From: Tridacna crocea
Lineage: Eukaryota; Mollusca; Bivalvia; Cardiida; Cardiidae
NCBI GenBank assembly: GCA_943736015.1
Contig: OX031070.1
Location: forward strand, 22,899,673 to 22,963,672
Length of the DNA stretch: 64,000 nucleotides
Reading direction: 5' to 3'
Positions within the stretch are counted from its first letter, which is position 1. Every line of letters starts with the position of its first letter. Position numbers and translations under genes: made by a program. Below the pieces are notes generated by a model. That model did no database searches, was not told the origin of the DNA, and saw nothing but the letters and a program-made list of their open reading frames with translations. Shown here one piece after another: positions 24,801 through 30,496 of the stretch.

Positions 24801-27800
24801 CTTTTCAATATTTTTATACAGTTGTTGAGACCTACAAATATCTCTTAAGATAATGAAAGAGTTGTCTTTTAAAACACTATCTTGTGGTGTAACAACCTCA
24901 ATGACAAATCCTTTGAAAAACATTGTGCCCATTCCCACACTATTTTCAACTATTTCATGGAGAAATCCTAACATTGTAGCCAATTGGTTGTCCAAAATTT
25001 TGTCATTTGTTTAAAGTGAAATAAGTCCATATGGCTAATTTCTTTCATGTTGTAGTTGACCTTCCGGTTCATGTCAGGCTTCAATTGTTGGAGAAAATGG
25101 CTGATGTAGAGTAAGTCTAAATCTGATATTTTTCTACTTTTTGTATTGATATTGCAAGTTTATATCCCATTTCTGCTTTAACATTGAGAAACCCCACTTT
25201 GATCCTTACCAGAAGCATCAGTCATTGTTGGAATGACTACAAATATATACCAGGCATGCAGTGCTTTTATTTTCCTTTAACTGTTTACAACACAATCCTG
25301 AGTTGCAATGACCCCAAGGAAGGCTTCTGAAACCAGTGTGGAATTAGCTGGTAACCAGCATTTTCCCTTTTCCCCTCATTGTTTTGTAAACTAATAAAGA
25401 AAAAGTTCAGGTTTTGAATCATATTTAATCTGTTGTTTGCATATATTTTCAAACTAGACAATTTTGTTGTTTGGTAAAAACCATTATCATAAAAGGATAC
25501 CAAGTTTTTATATACCCCCCTCCACTTCTCCCCCCTCCCCCCCCCCCCCCCAAAAAAAAACAAAACATTATTTTAAAAAGGATACCAATAATGAATGGGA
25601 TTAGCAGGGTTTTCCGTGGACTTTCTTTGAAGGGGGTCATTTGACCCTGTCAGTAGTATTTAAGAAGGTAAACATTTAGATTTTTAGGAACATTTGGAGA
25701 GGGGGGTCCATACTGAAATCAGGTATCCTGTCTGATTTGTTGAAGGTACTTTTTTGTGTCCTTTTTTTCCTCCCCCAATTTCGTACCATTTTGGCCGACA
25801 TTTTAATGGAAGCTTTAGTACCAGTGTAACTTGTGCACTTGTAGTTTTTAGCTCCACTGGCCGAAGGCCAGCGGGCTTATGTCATGGCCCATTGTCCGTC
25901 GTGCATCCGTCCGTCCGTTAACTTTTTCTTTAAACATCTTCTCCTCTGAAAGTACTCATCCAATTTTGATGAAACTTCACAGAAATGATCCTGCCATAGT
26001 CCTCTTAAGAATTTCTTGAAAGAATTTAATTCCTTCAAAAACTCTGGTTGCCATGGCAACAAAACTGAAAAATTTTGAAAATCTTTGAAAATCTTCTTGT
26101 CTGAAACCATAAGGCCTAGGGCTACCAAATTTGGCATATAGCTTTATCTAATGGGCCTCTACCAAGAGGGCCTAAATTTTAACTTTGGGGATCAAGTTTG
26201 ACCCCACCCAAGGGGTCACAAGTTTTACATTGGCTTTATAAACCTGTCTCATGGGTCACATATTTTACAGGGCCTTTTATTGAGCAAACTTGTTTTACAG
26301 GGTTTTTTATTGGGCAAGATTAAAAAATCTTTGTGTTTATAACCACACGTTCTAGTTTCATACTATAGGTCTGGGGTCAAAATTGGCTCCATCCAGGGAT
26401 CACAAGTTTAACATGGGCTTCAAAATATAATCACTTCAATTTAAACATTAATCAAAGGAAATAACTCTTTTTATGAAAGATAAACTTTGGTACTATTTAC
26501 CTCCCTTGATTATCAAACTACATTGATACATGATTGGTGCTAGACATTAAGTTTTTTGATAGAAAATATTCTGTTTTCAAGTGTGATTCATTTTGATGCT
26601 AATAGTTATGCTCACATGAGGTGAATAATAAATTTAGAGTAAGGTTTCTATCATTCAGCTTATTTTTCCAAGGATTTTACCTTTCATGCTAATGAATTAA
26701 CCAGCTTATACTGCCTGACAGTGTTTATTGTTTTTGAAGGCCCTCTTTTTCATGGTCATGAACACTTGAATTTGTGTGGTAAAGGGTTAAACAGCCAGTG
26801 GAGCGATACAGGGCCATCATGGCCCTCTTGTCATTATAATTGGTAAAATTATTATAGGGGTTCTTGCCCTTTAACCCTTTACCGCACAATCCCAAGTTTT
26901 AAAGACCATGAAGAAGACAGCTTTTGAAAACATTGTGGGAAAAGGAGAAAATGCTGGTTACCAGCATTTTCTCCTTTTCCCACAATGCTTTCTTCCCTAT
27001 CAAAGACAAAAAATCATTATTTATTTTGTTTTCTGCAATTGCTTTCAATTGGTCGAGTCCAAAATTTTGCAGTTTGAATAAGAGTTAACCTTTTATCAGA
27101 CAGAAAAATTCCAGCTTCATCTAAATTGAAAGCAGACTTCTTTTTGTTAAATCTGATCTTGATCTACGCTGGCTGTGAAAGCAAATGTAATAGTGAAAGG
27201 GTCTTTAACCCATTACCACACAATCCCTACTTTTGACACCCTTGAGAAAGACACCTTTAGAAAACATTGTGGGAAAAGGAGAAAATGCTGGTAACCAGCA
27301 TTTTCTCCTTTTTCCTACAATGTTTTCTACCCTTCACAAATCAAATTTCAATTTTTCAGTTACTTTTATTAGGTCGTCTGCAAATGCTTTCGATTTGGGA
27401 AATCCTAAAATTTTGTCGTTTGCTAATGAGTTAATATCTGTTACTTTCTTTGGTAAAATCATACAAACATAATGGTCTATCATTAATTTACTTTTCTTAT
27501 TGATCTGTGGTTGACTGATGTTTTTTCCAACAGTTTATTTGACACCAAAGTGAATGCAGACAAGACTATTGTTCCTAGTGTTTGCTTGTCTAAGAAGATA
27601 ACCTTTTTCAAGGCGACTACTTACAGGTGGCCCTTCAGATTTTGGGATGAAAATTTTACAAAAAAAAAATTATCTTTATACTCCTAAAGCCTTTTAATTT
27701 TCATTCATCAAACCATGGTAGTTGAAAACCATCAAAATACTAGAGAAATGAGAGATTTACTATGGCCCAGGTTGACACAGACAGGAAATGCATTCTATTT

Positions 27801-28436
27801 TAACATTAACAACTGGCTCATACCGGAAAAGGCTTCGAACTTGTTTTTACATCCCTTGTTTTTACGTCCCTGAGGTAGACACCTTTTGAAAACTTTTTCG
27901 AAAAAGGAGAAAATGCTGGTTACCAGCATTTTCTGCTGTCCCAACAATGTTTTCTACCCTGCTAGAAACAAATTTAAGTTTTTGAGTTGTGTTTATTTTG
28001 ACGTTTGCAATTGCTTCCAATTTGGACCAATCTAAAATTTTGTCGTTTGGTAAATAGTTAAGTCCCTTGGCTCATATTGAGATAAGCACTTTAAATCTGA
28101 CAGGTATACTATTGCAAAATACAAATTATAGGATGAAGGTAGCCTGGTTAAATTCAGGATAGATGCCTCTAGAGCTCTCTAAAAAAAAATTTAATATGTA
28201 CATGTACTCCTGAAGAAGGCAAATGCCGAAATGTCGTACAGTGCATAAACATTATTATTTTAATAGGCGTTGTTGTAGTTATTTAACCTTCTAGATCTCT
28301 TTGGCATTTATTTCTTTGCACCTTCCATTATTTTAGGTACAGACTGGCTTCAGGTACAAATGAGAAGATACAGCTGAGCTCACTTATTGCAGCTTTCCAA
28401 GTGACAAGAGACATGATAGTAGAAGAAGCTAAATAA
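790..28436 (+). CDS. Replication factor C subunit 5 (clamp-loader small subunit), 11 exons
   Basis: AAA+ subunit of the RFC clamp loader, which opens PCNA and places it on primed DNA in the nucleus. Related clamp-loader variants (Rad17, Elg1/ATAD5, Ctf18) share the small subunits. Exons: 790-830, 5541-5605, 7361-7497, 8679-8758, 9723-9796, 12452-12611, 18469-18550, 20202-20331, 21968-22045, 25056-25110, 28337-28436. All junctions are GT-AG and phase-compatible, giving 1002 nt and 333 residues (human RFC5 is 340). Visible motifs: VEKYRP at 15-20, Walker A GPPGTGKT at 52-59, Walker B LVILDEAD at 113-120, SRC arginine-finger motif at 159-161 and GDMR at 203-206. The protein aligns with vertebrate RFC5 along its whole length without large gaps. 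The start was chosen because ATG-790 gives ...NLPW across the first splice, as in the family, in good Kozak context. AATAAA at 28432-28437 overlaps the stop. I see no other clear poly(A) signal nearby. Introns reach 5.9 kb and are mostly mobile DNA. Confidence 0.96.
890..1050. repeat. degenerate minisatellite, (CCCCTAGTCGTTTCG)-like
   Basis: About eight to ten imperfect units of a 13-20 bp C/T-rich motif centred on GTCGTTT(C/T) and C-runs. The clearest are the three units at about 1015-1050. It lies within 60 bp of the exon 1 donor in RFC5 intron 1. On the other strand it reads as GGGCGAAACGAC-type units. Confidence 0.7.
1322..2110. mobile_element. foldback element with ~200-bp inverted arms, 9-bp TSD
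   Basis: The 789-bp element starts TACCTTCAGTCTGAAGGTGT and ends with the reverse complement. Inverted similarity runs about 200 bp inward on each side. It is flanked by the exact 9-bp duplication GTCTTATGG (1313-1321 and 2111-2119), a length typical of Mutator-like transposons. No transposase frame is visible, so it is non-autonomous. A 115-bp relative is at 35655-35769. Confidence 0.85.
2429..2656 (-). mobile_element. hairpin MITE type A
   Basis: The left TTAACCC end is intact and the right end has decayed to GGGTTGA. The palindrome arms carry a few mismatches. Lies in RFC5 intron 1. Confidence 0.85.
3174..4100. mobile_element. 927-bp TIR element, CAGGGATCATTCT ends
   Basis: Left end CAGGGATCATTCT and right end AGAATGATCCCTG are exact inverted repeats (13 bp). 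The flanks carry CAACTT on both sides (3168-3173, 4101-4106), a probable 6-bp duplication. No transposase frame is seen. A decayed type A MITE (about 3286-3480) is nested inside. CAGGG ends recall hAT elements, but the duplication is shorter than the usual 8 bp, so the superfamily is open. Confidence 0.75.
3286..3480 (-). mobile_element. hairpin MITE, decayed, nested in the 3.2-kb element
   Basis: Recognisable by TCTCCAAACGACAAAT and a degraded palindrome around 3360-3430. The right end is lost. Confidence 0.5.
4105..4332 (-). mobile_element. hairpin MITE type A, next to the CAGGG element
   Basis: TTAACCC start, GGGTTAT end. One arm has GGTGG instead of GCTGG. The CAACTT target duplication of the neighbouring CAGGG element runs into the first TTAA, so that element inserted at the very edge of this MITE. 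Confidence 0.85.
4333..5540. other. RFC5 intron 1, right part, nothing recognised
   Basis: About 1.2 kb of AT-rich sequence up to the exon 2 acceptor with homopolymer T and A runs. No MITE, TIR or exon identified. Short open frames here have no recognisable product. Confidence 0.5.
5541..5605 (+). CDS. RFC5 exon 2 (W14-T35, VEKYRP motif)
   Basis: Acceptor ttctttccag, donor gtaagt. Encodes the RFC-box VEKYRP stretch followed by [13 protein letters not shown]. Ends with one nucleotide of the Ile36 codon. Confidence 0.95.
5777..6008 (+). mobile_element. hairpin MITE type A
   Basis: TTAA at both ends. The palindrome centre is diverged (GGTAATTAGC). Confidence 0.88.
6060..6270 (+). mobile_element. 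hairpin MITE type A, decayed
   Basis: Palindrome at about 6103-6172. Both termini are eroded. The next SINE begins about 40 bp downstream. Confidence 0.6.
6309..6578 (+). mobile_element. tRNA-derived SINE, copy 1
   Basis: Head with A-box-like GGCTCAGTGGTGAGCG and a diverged B-box region, then a shared ~200-bp body ending GTTAAGCCCCAGTACA. Flanked by the 13-bp duplication CATTCCTTTAATT (6296-6308, 6579-6591). Two more copies are at 18014 and 29235, all in plus orientation. Confidence 0.88.
6845..7302 (-). mobile_element. hairpin MITE type A, split by a younger copy
   Basis: Left part 6845-7020, right part 7250-7302. Its two halves join across a single TTAA once the copy at 7021-7249 is removed. 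Confidence 0.9.
7021..7249 (+). mobile_element. hairpin MITE type A, nested at TTAA
   Basis: Near-consensus copy with a perfect central palindrome. Bounded by TTAA at 7021-7024 and 7246-7249, inside an older copy, which demonstrates TTAA as the duplicated target. Confidence 0.93.
7361..7497 (+). CDS. RFC5 exon 3 (Walker A)
   Basis: Acceptor tgtatttcag, donor gtaagc, ends at a codon boundary. Encodes residues 36-81 including [10 protein letters not shown], the ATP-binding P-loop. A pair of nested MITEs ends 58 bp before the acceptor. Confidence 0.97.
7542..7770 (-). mobile_element. hairpin MITE type A, diverged
   Basis: TTAATTCATTACC start. The palindrome is imperfect (AATGCTATTTACC) and the end has decayed to GTAAAGTCTTGA. 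Confidence 0.75.
7800..7972 (+). mobile_element. hairpin MITE fragment
   Basis: Left terminus and palindrome (about 7850-7915) recognisable. The right third is lost at the boundary with the next copy. Confidence 0.55.
7973..8204 (-). mobile_element. hairpin MITE type B
   Basis: TTAACCCTTTACC start and GTAAAGGGTTAA end, but the core is GACAAAAGGTGAAATTGCTCGT and its complement. Same architecture as type A with an unrelated palindrome. Confidence 0.88.
8271..8529. repeat. TIR repeat, TGAGCCATRCTCTG family
   Basis: Ends TGAGCCATACTCTGTG and CAGAGCATGGCTCA are inverted, with further inverted pairing of the AAAAGGGG...TTTAATG part. A better copy is at 52854-53121. Confidence 0.6.
8679..8758 (+). 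CDS. RFC5 exon 4 (LNASDDRG block)
   Basis: Acceptor taaattccag, donor gtgagt. Encodes residues 82-107, including LNASDDRGI and [11 protein letters not shown], conserved in clamp-loader small subunits. Confidence 0.97.
9104..9335 (-). mobile_element. hairpin MITE type A
   Basis: TTAA at both ends. Arms mostly intact. Shares its right TTAA with the next copy. Confidence 0.88.
9332..9555 (-). mobile_element. hairpin MITE type A, head-to-tail with the previous copy
   Basis: Starts on the shared TTAA at 9332. The palindrome uses GAAGAAAATGC in both arms. The end has decayed to GGATAA. Lies 168 bp before RFC5 exon 5. Confidence 0.87.
9723..9796 (+). CDS. RFC5 exon 5 (Walker B, DEAD)
   Basis: Acceptor cttattttcag, donor gtatac. 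Encodes residues 108-132 with [11 protein letters not shown], the Mg-ATP hydrolysis motif. Ends with one nucleotide of V133. Confidence 0.97.
9884..10120 (-). mobile_element. hairpin MITE type A, left arm deleted
   Basis: The left palindrome arm is largely missing. The right-hand TTTTCCC...ATGTTTTCAAAAGCC segment is duplicated (10015-10045 and 10046-10070). Confidence 0.75.
10117..11190 (+). mobile_element. hairpin MITE interrupted by a Helentron-like element
   Basis: Left part 10117-10283, right part 11117-about 11190 (CATCTGCAAATGCTTTCAAC). The gap is exactly the element at 10284-11116. Confidence 0.72.
10284..11116 (+). mobile_element. Helentron/pearl-like element, family b, complete
   Basis: Starts TTTTAGCTCTACTGGCTGAA. 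Four ~165-bp tandem units follow (GATAAAGTCT...TCAGATTT...CTCATCAATAGCTT...TATGGGAAAAGTAGCC). Ends with sub-terminal GCCATTAGAGC (inverse of GCTCTACTGGC), a stem-loop AGGCCTTTCAGGGCCTT and CTAGT. Sub-terminal inverted repeats, tandem core and 3' hairpin match the HINE/pearl layout described in bivalves. Inserted between T and T of a MITE. Confidence 0.75.
11322..11547 (-). mobile_element. hairpin MITE type A
   Basis: Left end mutated to TTATCC, right end GGGTTAA intact. The palindrome has lost part of the right arm near the centre (ACTGGTTACCAGTTACTCC). Confidence 0.85.
11548..11947. other. RFC5 intron 5 filler
   Basis: No exon. Contains a small imperfect palindrome AGATCAAGATCAG...TTTGATCTA at about 11790-11855, also present at several other sites in the window. 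Confidence 0.5.
11948..12183 (-). mobile_element. hairpin MITE type A
   Basis: Core palindrome perfect except CCA for AAA in one arm. Right TTAA shared with the next, oppositely oriented copy. Confidence 0.88.
12180..12407 (+). mobile_element. hairpin MITE type A, inverted neighbour
   Basis: Back-to-back with the previous copy on one TTAA. Ends 44 bp before RFC5 exon 6. Confidence 0.88.
12452..12611 (+). CDS. RFC5 exon 6 (sensor 1 and SRC arginine finger)
   Basis: Acceptor ctcctttccag, donor gtaaga. Encodes residues 133-185, including [25 protein letters not shown] ends 44 bp before the acceptor. Confidence 0.97.
12661..15092 (+). mobile_element. Helentron/pearl-like element, family c, interrupted
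   Basis: Left part 12661-13496 holds about four ~160-bp tandem units (TTGTTTACACTCTAGCATCTAC...CCATAAGATCTCAGATGA). Right part 14596-15092 ends in GTGAGCAATATAGGACC, a hairpin GGACCATCAGGGTCC and TCTTGT. Family a element 13497-14595 lies inside it. Confidence 0.65.
13497..14595 (+). mobile_element. Helentron/pearl-like element, family a, nested
   Basis: Roughly 95% identical by eye over its length to 22766-23886 but lacking the first ~35 bp. Three to four ~165-bp units start ACCATAAGGCCTAGGGCTAC. Ends GCCAGTGGAGCGATACAGGG, hairpin GGGCCATGATGGCCC, CTTGT. Interrupts family c at AAGAACCATAAC. Confidence 0.75.
15093..15935. other. RFC5 intron 6 filler, unassigned
   Basis: No exon recognised. 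Two direct CATACATTCGTTACG copies at about 15113-15145, and an inverse GGAATGTATGAATCC at about 15714, hint at an old TIR element, but the support is weak. Confidence 0.35.
15936..17483 (-). mobile_element. hairpin MITE split by a CAGGG-TIR element
   Basis: Left part 15936-16127, right part 17457-17483 (CTTAGCATTGTGTGGTAATGGGGTTAA). Removing 16128-17456 and one CTTAG restores a normal right end. Confidence 0.8.
16128..17456. mobile_element. 1329-bp TIR element, CAGGGTTCGACATTAA ends
   Basis: Exact 16-bp inverted ends, flanked by CTTAG on both sides (16123-16127, 17457-17461). Sub-terminal CTAGACCA motifs recur near 16155, 16190, 16210 and 17360, a pattern often used as transposase-binding sites. 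No transposase recognised. Superfamily unassigned (hAT-like ends, 5-bp duplication). Confidence 0.82.
17480..17717 (-). mobile_element. hairpin MITE, heavily decayed
   Basis: Only GCTCAAATATGACAA, CTCCTTTTCCCACAATATTTTCC and the end GGTAACATGTTAA identify it. It shares the TTAA of the preceding copy. Confidence 0.5.
17817..18324 (+). mobile_element. hairpin MITE type A interrupted by a SINE
   Basis: Left part 17817-18013 with a near-perfect palindrome. Right part 18280-18324 ends AAAGGGTTAA. The SINE sits in the CAATTTGGACC block. Confidence 0.9.
18014..18279 (+). mobile_element. tRNA-derived SINE, copy 2, inside a MITE
   Basis: Best-preserved copy: A-box-like GGCTCAGTGGTGAGCG, B-box GAGTTCGATACCC at about 18068-18080, tail CATTAAACCCCAGCACAACC. 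Exact 12-bp duplication TCAATTTGGACC at 18002-18013 and 18280-18291. Confidence 0.93.
18469..18550 (+). CDS. RFC5 exon 7 (GDMR, sensor 2 region)
   Basis: Acceptor ttcattgcag, donor gtaaga, ends in phase 0. Encodes residues 186-213 with [13 protein letters not shown]. Confidence 0.96.
18600..18842 (+). repeat. possible LINE 3'-end fragment
   Basis: Contains ATGTCGTAAAAGGCGACAAAA, GACGGGCCTTAGAACGCTAT and a terminal (ATTC)n-type run CATTCATTCC. Such combinations are common at 3' ends of invertebrate non-LTR elements. No reverse transcriptase is present. Confidence 0.4.
19139..19300. repeat. palindromic MITE, GGTTTATTG family
   Basis: TCTTCTTTCTATAGTGGTTT at the left pairs with the inverted AAACCATGATAGAAGA at the right, with inner GAGTTATGAGG/CCTCATAACTC also inverted. 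About 160 bp. One copy seen. Confidence 0.7.
19505..19975 (+). mobile_element. hairpin MITE, old copy split by a younger one
   Basis: Left half 19505-19643 has a degraded palindrome. Right half 19873-19975 has CCTGCAAATGCTTTCAGTATGG. They meet at the TTAA that hosts 19644-19872. Confidence 0.72.
19644..19872 (-). mobile_element. hairpin MITE type A, young, nested at TTAA
   Basis: Near-consensus, nearly perfect palindrome with a single mismatch between arms, TTAA at both ends. Its left end reads ACCACACGAGAAAATTTTGG, as does the copy at 60849. Confidence 0.92.
19971..20190 (-). mobile_element. hairpin MITE abutting RFC5 exon 8
   Basis: Diverged copy. Its right end GGCAAAGAGTTCA stops 11 bp before the exon. 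The intervening TTAAATTTCAG provides the splice acceptor. Confidence 0.75.
20202..20331 (+). CDS. RFC5 exon 8 (start of C-terminal collar domain)
   Basis: Acceptor ttaaatttcag, donor gtatcc. Encodes residues 214-256, with [14 protein letters not shown] and NENFTTAYN. The acceptor lies only 11 bp beyond a diverged MITE, so the branch point is probably inside mobile DNA. Confidence 0.95.
20442..20841 (+). mobile_element. hairpin MITE, old, interrupted twice
   Basis: Left end 20442-20468 (TTAACCCTCTCCATTCAATC). A type C copy follows. The remainder 20699-20841 reaches GAGTCTACAATTTTT and is then cut by the element at 20842. TTTGTGTGG after 21262 continues it. Confidence 0.55.
20469..20698 (+). 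mobile_element. hairpin MITE type C
   Basis: Termini as type A (ACCCTTTACTCC...GGTAAAGGGTTAA). Core GTGGGAAAAGGAGAAATTGC with GAGCAATTTCTCC. A second type C copy is at 29216-29721. Confidence 0.82.
20842..21262 (+). mobile_element. Helentron-like element, family e, with nested MITE
   Basis: Starts TATACCCCAGC, the inverse of the sub-terminal GCTGGCGGGGGTATTA near the end. 3' hairpin GTCACATTTAGTGAC, then CGCTCTAGT. Lacks a tandem core. Holds the 260-bp element 20928-21187. Confidence 0.6.
20928..21187. mobile_element. Mutator-like TIR MITE, 9-bp TSD
   Basis: Inverted arms of about 65-70 bp starting CATCCTC(A/G)GATACCCCGGGG. Exact 9-bp duplication GAAAATTCT at 20919-20927 and 21188-21196. 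Nine-base duplications with long TIRs fit the Mutator superfamily. Non-autonomous. Confidence 0.85.
21455..21570 (+). mobile_element. hairpin MITE, right half only
   Basis: Begins inside the palindrome (CAGCATTTTCTCC) and ends near AAGAGTTGAAA. Left half absent. Confidence 0.6.
21593..21786 (+). mobile_element. hairpin MITE type B
   Basis: Palindrome GGCAAAAGGTGAAATTGCTCGT around a single G. TTAA at both ends. Ends 181 bp before RFC5 exon 9. Confidence 0.88.
21968..22045 (+). CDS. RFC5 exon 9
   Basis: Donor gtatac. Encodes residues 257-282, including [20 protein letters not shown]. The AG ending at 21967 is preferred because it aligns without a gap to vertebrate RFC5. An AG ending at 21961 would add two in-frame codons. 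Confidence 0.9.
22105..22333 (-). mobile_element. hairpin MITE type A, near-consensus
   Basis: TTAA at both ends, perfect palindrome. Lies 60 bp after the RFC5 exon 9 donor. Right TTAA shared with a decayed plus copy. Confidence 0.92.
22330..22530 (+). mobile_element. hairpin MITE, decayed
   Basis: ACCACACTATCCTGACTTT start and CATTTGCAAATGC recognisable. Palindrome broken. Confidence 0.55.
22766..23886 (+). mobile_element. Helentron/pearl-like element, family a, complete
   Basis: 1.12 kb. 5' end TTAGCTCCACTGGCCGAAGG, GTCCGTCCG-rich leader, then four ~165-bp units. Sub-terminal GCCAGTGG is the inverse of CCACTGGC. 3' hairpin-like GGGCC...TGATGGCCC (one stem base changed), then TCTTGT. Confidence 0.8.
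23887..24554. other. RFC5 intron 9 filler, nothing recognised
   Basis: About 670 bp with a somewhat GC-richer stretch at 24180-24360. No exon, TIR or known repeat identified. Confidence 0.45.
24555..24783 (-). mobile_element. hairpin MITE type A
   Basis: Left end decayed to TTTACTATTTACC, right GGGTTAG. Palindrome with two mismatches. Confidence 0.85.
24868..25010 (+). mobile_element. hairpin MITE, decayed fragment
   Basis: TTTGAAAAACATTGTGCCCATTCCC remains of the palindrome with CCAAAATTTTGTCATTTGTT at the end. Just before RFC5 exon 10. Confidence 0.45.
25056..25110 (+). CDS. RFC5 exon 10
   Basis: Acceptor catgttgtag, donor gtaagt. Encodes residues 283-300, [18 protein letters not shown], of the C-terminal collar domain. 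Confidence 0.94.
25277..25482 (+). mobile_element. hairpin MITE type A, eroded left arm
   Basis: TTAACTGTTTACAACACAATCC start, end TTTGGTAAAAACC. Left arm shortened. Confidence 0.7.
25500..25560. repeat. homopolymer C and A tract
   Basis: CCCCCCTCC-type run of more than 30 pyrimidines followed by about 9 A. Prone to assembly length error. Confidence 0.85.
25846..26831 (+). mobile_element. Helentron/pearl-like element, family a, rearranged
   Basis: Starts TTAGCTCCACTGGCCGAAGG, ends GCCAGTGGAGCGATACAGGG plus hairpin and CTCTTGT at about 26831. The tandem core is shortened. A MITE right end (GTGTGGTAAAGGGTTAA, about 26774-26790) is embedded just before the 3' end. Confidence 0.7.
26871..27088 (+). 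mobile_element. hairpin MITE type A
   Basis: TTAA both ends, perfect palindrome. The centre base is T where plus copies usually have A, as if the hairpin had flipped. Confidence 0.9.
27205..27434 (+). mobile_element. hairpin MITE type A, near-consensus
   Basis: TTAA both ends. One extra T and one change (TTTTTCCTAC) break the right arm. Confidence 0.92.
27838..28061 (+). mobile_element. hairpin MITE type A, left end lost
   Basis: Recognisable from CCTGAGGTAGACACC. Palindrome changed at TTTTTCGAAAAAGG. Right TTAA intact. Confidence 0.78.
28190..28260 (+). repeat. retroelement-like motif CCTGAAGAAGGC...GCCGAAATGTCG
   Basis: CCTGAAGAAGGCAAATGCCG followed by AAATGTCG resembles a motif often seen in transcribed non-LTR or Penelope-like elements of invertebrates. 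Only this fragment is present, in RFC5 intron 10. Confidence 0.3.
28337..28436 (+). CDS. RFC5 exon 11 (terminal)
   Basis: Acceptor cattattttag, stop TAA at 28434-28436. Encodes residues 301-333, including [20 protein letters not shown] and the final VEEAK. Confidence 0.96.
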
Positions 28437-28632
28437 ATTTCATCATACACATGTGCTGCAACTGTGCCGTCTGTAGTAAGGCCCAACATTATGTTCCAAG
28501 CAATAGATGGTTAAAAGAGACACAGAAGACAGCCTGAAATTGAAATTTTGAGTAAGACAGGAAAGAAAAGACCTCTATATTACAGATGGAAGGCCAGCTT
28601 GTCTTCGTGTGCTTTGCCCAGTAGTTGATCAT

Positions 28633-28975
28633 AACTACAAAATTTTAGACAGGTCTGCATTAACCCATTACCACACAATCACTACTTTTGACGACCCTGA
28701 GAAAGAAGCCTTTTTGAAAATATTGTGGGAAAAGGAGAAAATGCTGCTTACCAGCATTTTCTCCTTTTCTCGTAACGTTTTCTACCCTTCACAAAACAGA
28801 TTTCAAATATTTTCTGTCCCTTTTATTTTGTTGTCTGCAAACGCTTTCAGTTTGGACATACTGAAAATTTTGTCGTTTGGTAAGGACTTACAAGTACCTG
28901 AAGACAAAAATTACATGTGGCCGTCATTTAAGGATTTCTCTTTGAGTGGGTAGAAAACATTGTGGGATCAATTAA
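28633..28975 (-). mobile_element. hairpin MITE, old, split by the copy at 28660
   Basis: CAAAATTTTAGACAGGTCTGCA before the insert and GGGTAGAAAACATTGTGGGA after it are consecutive parts of one minus copy. The right half is missing. Confidence 0.55.
28660..28891 (+). mobile_element. hairpin MITE type A, nested, downstream of RFC5
   Basis: Starts TTAACCCATTACC, ends TAAGGACTTAC. About 220 bp after the RFC5 stop, so it may be part of the 3' UTR. Confidence 0.85.
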
Positions 28976-29215
28976 CTCTTAGGCTGCAAAGCACAACTAA
29001 TCTTTCACAGACAATGTAGATCAAGATCAGATTGCACTTAGAATACACTCTGATCTTGGGTCTACTCTGTCCAGTAAGGATATACATTTGTCACAAAAGA
29101 AAAAGAGCTTGATGCAGCATAACTCGGGATTTTACTATCAGCTTGAAAGTTTCTTTTTTTTTTTAAGCAGGATTCGTTGGAACATAGGATTACTCTGTAA
29201 GGATTTATTCTTTCT

Positions 29216-29721
29216 TTAATCCTTTACCTGATATGCCCACCCAGGTGGCTCATTGGTGAGCGTGTCGGACTCGAGACCTGGTGGTTGTGAGTTCAATACC
29301 TGGTTGAGGCGAACTTTCTTTCAGGTGTATTTCTGCCTCTCACCTCTGCTGAAGTATGTGAAAATAGTAGTTGGTGGCTTTGGAAAGAAAGTTGTGTTAG
29401 TACCAGTATGAGAAAGCAAGGAAACACATATGCATCACCGACCGGCATGACATGACCTTAGCTGTTAAAGTGGCGTTAAACCCCAATACAACCATCCATT
29501 TACCCGATATGCCAGTTTGTGGCTCTTCCATTTCAGCAGCAAATAAAGATATGATGTCAAAACTATGGACAAATGAGGATACAAATATCTGAATGAGTGG
29601 AAAACATTGTGGGAAAAGGAGAAATTGCTCATTATGAGCAATTTCTCCTTTTCCCACAATGTTTTCAAAAGCTGTCTGTTGTTGATGCATCATAATGAGT
29701 TTCTATGGAGTAAAAGGTTAA
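29216..29721 (-). mobile_element. hairpin MITE type C interrupted by a SINE
   Basis: Left end 29216-29234, main part 29499-29721. Palindrome GGAGAAATTGCTCAT around a single T. TTAA both ends. Confidence 0.85.
29235..29498 (+). mobile_element. tRNA-derived SINE, copy 3, inside a MITE
   Basis: Same family as 6309 and 18014. Duplication TTTACC(T/C)GATAT at 29223-29234 and 29499-29510, with one mismatch. Confidence 0.9.
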
Positions 29722-29918
29722 TCCTTATCCTGCTAAATAACTAAGATAAAACTTTCATTTCAATATTAAAAATCCAAATACGATTATATAAAAGGTATGT
29801 TTTGAGGCATAATATCTTCTCACCGGACATTGTAGATCCAAGATCAGATTGCACATTCTTTGCAGTCTGATCTTGATCTAGGCTGTGAGCAAATTGTCTG
29901 CGAGTCCCACATAGTAGC

Positions 29919-30146
29919 TTAACCCTTTACTCCATAGTTACTCATTTCTTTGCATTGCTTGTAGGAGCCTTTGGAAAACATTGTGGCAAAAGGTGAAATT
30001 GCTTGTCAATAGTAATTTCACCTTATGTCACTATGTTTTCTATGCTATTAAAAGGTGTATATACATGTAAGAAACAGCTTAATACTTCCTGTTATTTAGG
30101 GTGAATTAGAAATACCTTAGAAATGCCTTATGGGGTAAAGGGTTAA
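29919..30146 (+). mobile_element. hairpin MITE type B
   Basis: TTAA both ends. Right arm of the palindrome diverged (AATAGTAATTTCACC). Lies between the convergent genes. Confidence 0.85.
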
Positions 30147-30271
30147 AGGTCAATAAGCCAATTTTATCACAACCCATTGAAAAACGAGTCAAATGATGCA
30201 AAGGAGAAACATCTACTAGATATGAAAGGATGTCGTTTGAGGACATCATTGTCAATGAGAGTCAACATCTA

Positions 30272-30496
30272 TTCACTCTTTACCACTCAATGACAACTTT
30301 TGATCTCAGGTAGAAGCATTTTGAAAACATTGTGGGCAAAGGAGAAAATGCTGGTTACCAGCATATTCTCCGTTTTCCACAAAGTTTTGTACCTTTCCCA
30401 AATCAAATTTCGATTCTTCAGTCACATTTATATGGTCATCTGCGAATGCTGTCAATTTGAACCAGTCTATAAATTTGTTGTTTGGTAAAGAGTTAA
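30272..30496 (+). mobile_element. hairpin MITE type A
   Basis: Left TTCACTCTTTACC, right AAAGAGTTAA. Palindrome interrupted by CATATTC. Confidence 0.82.
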
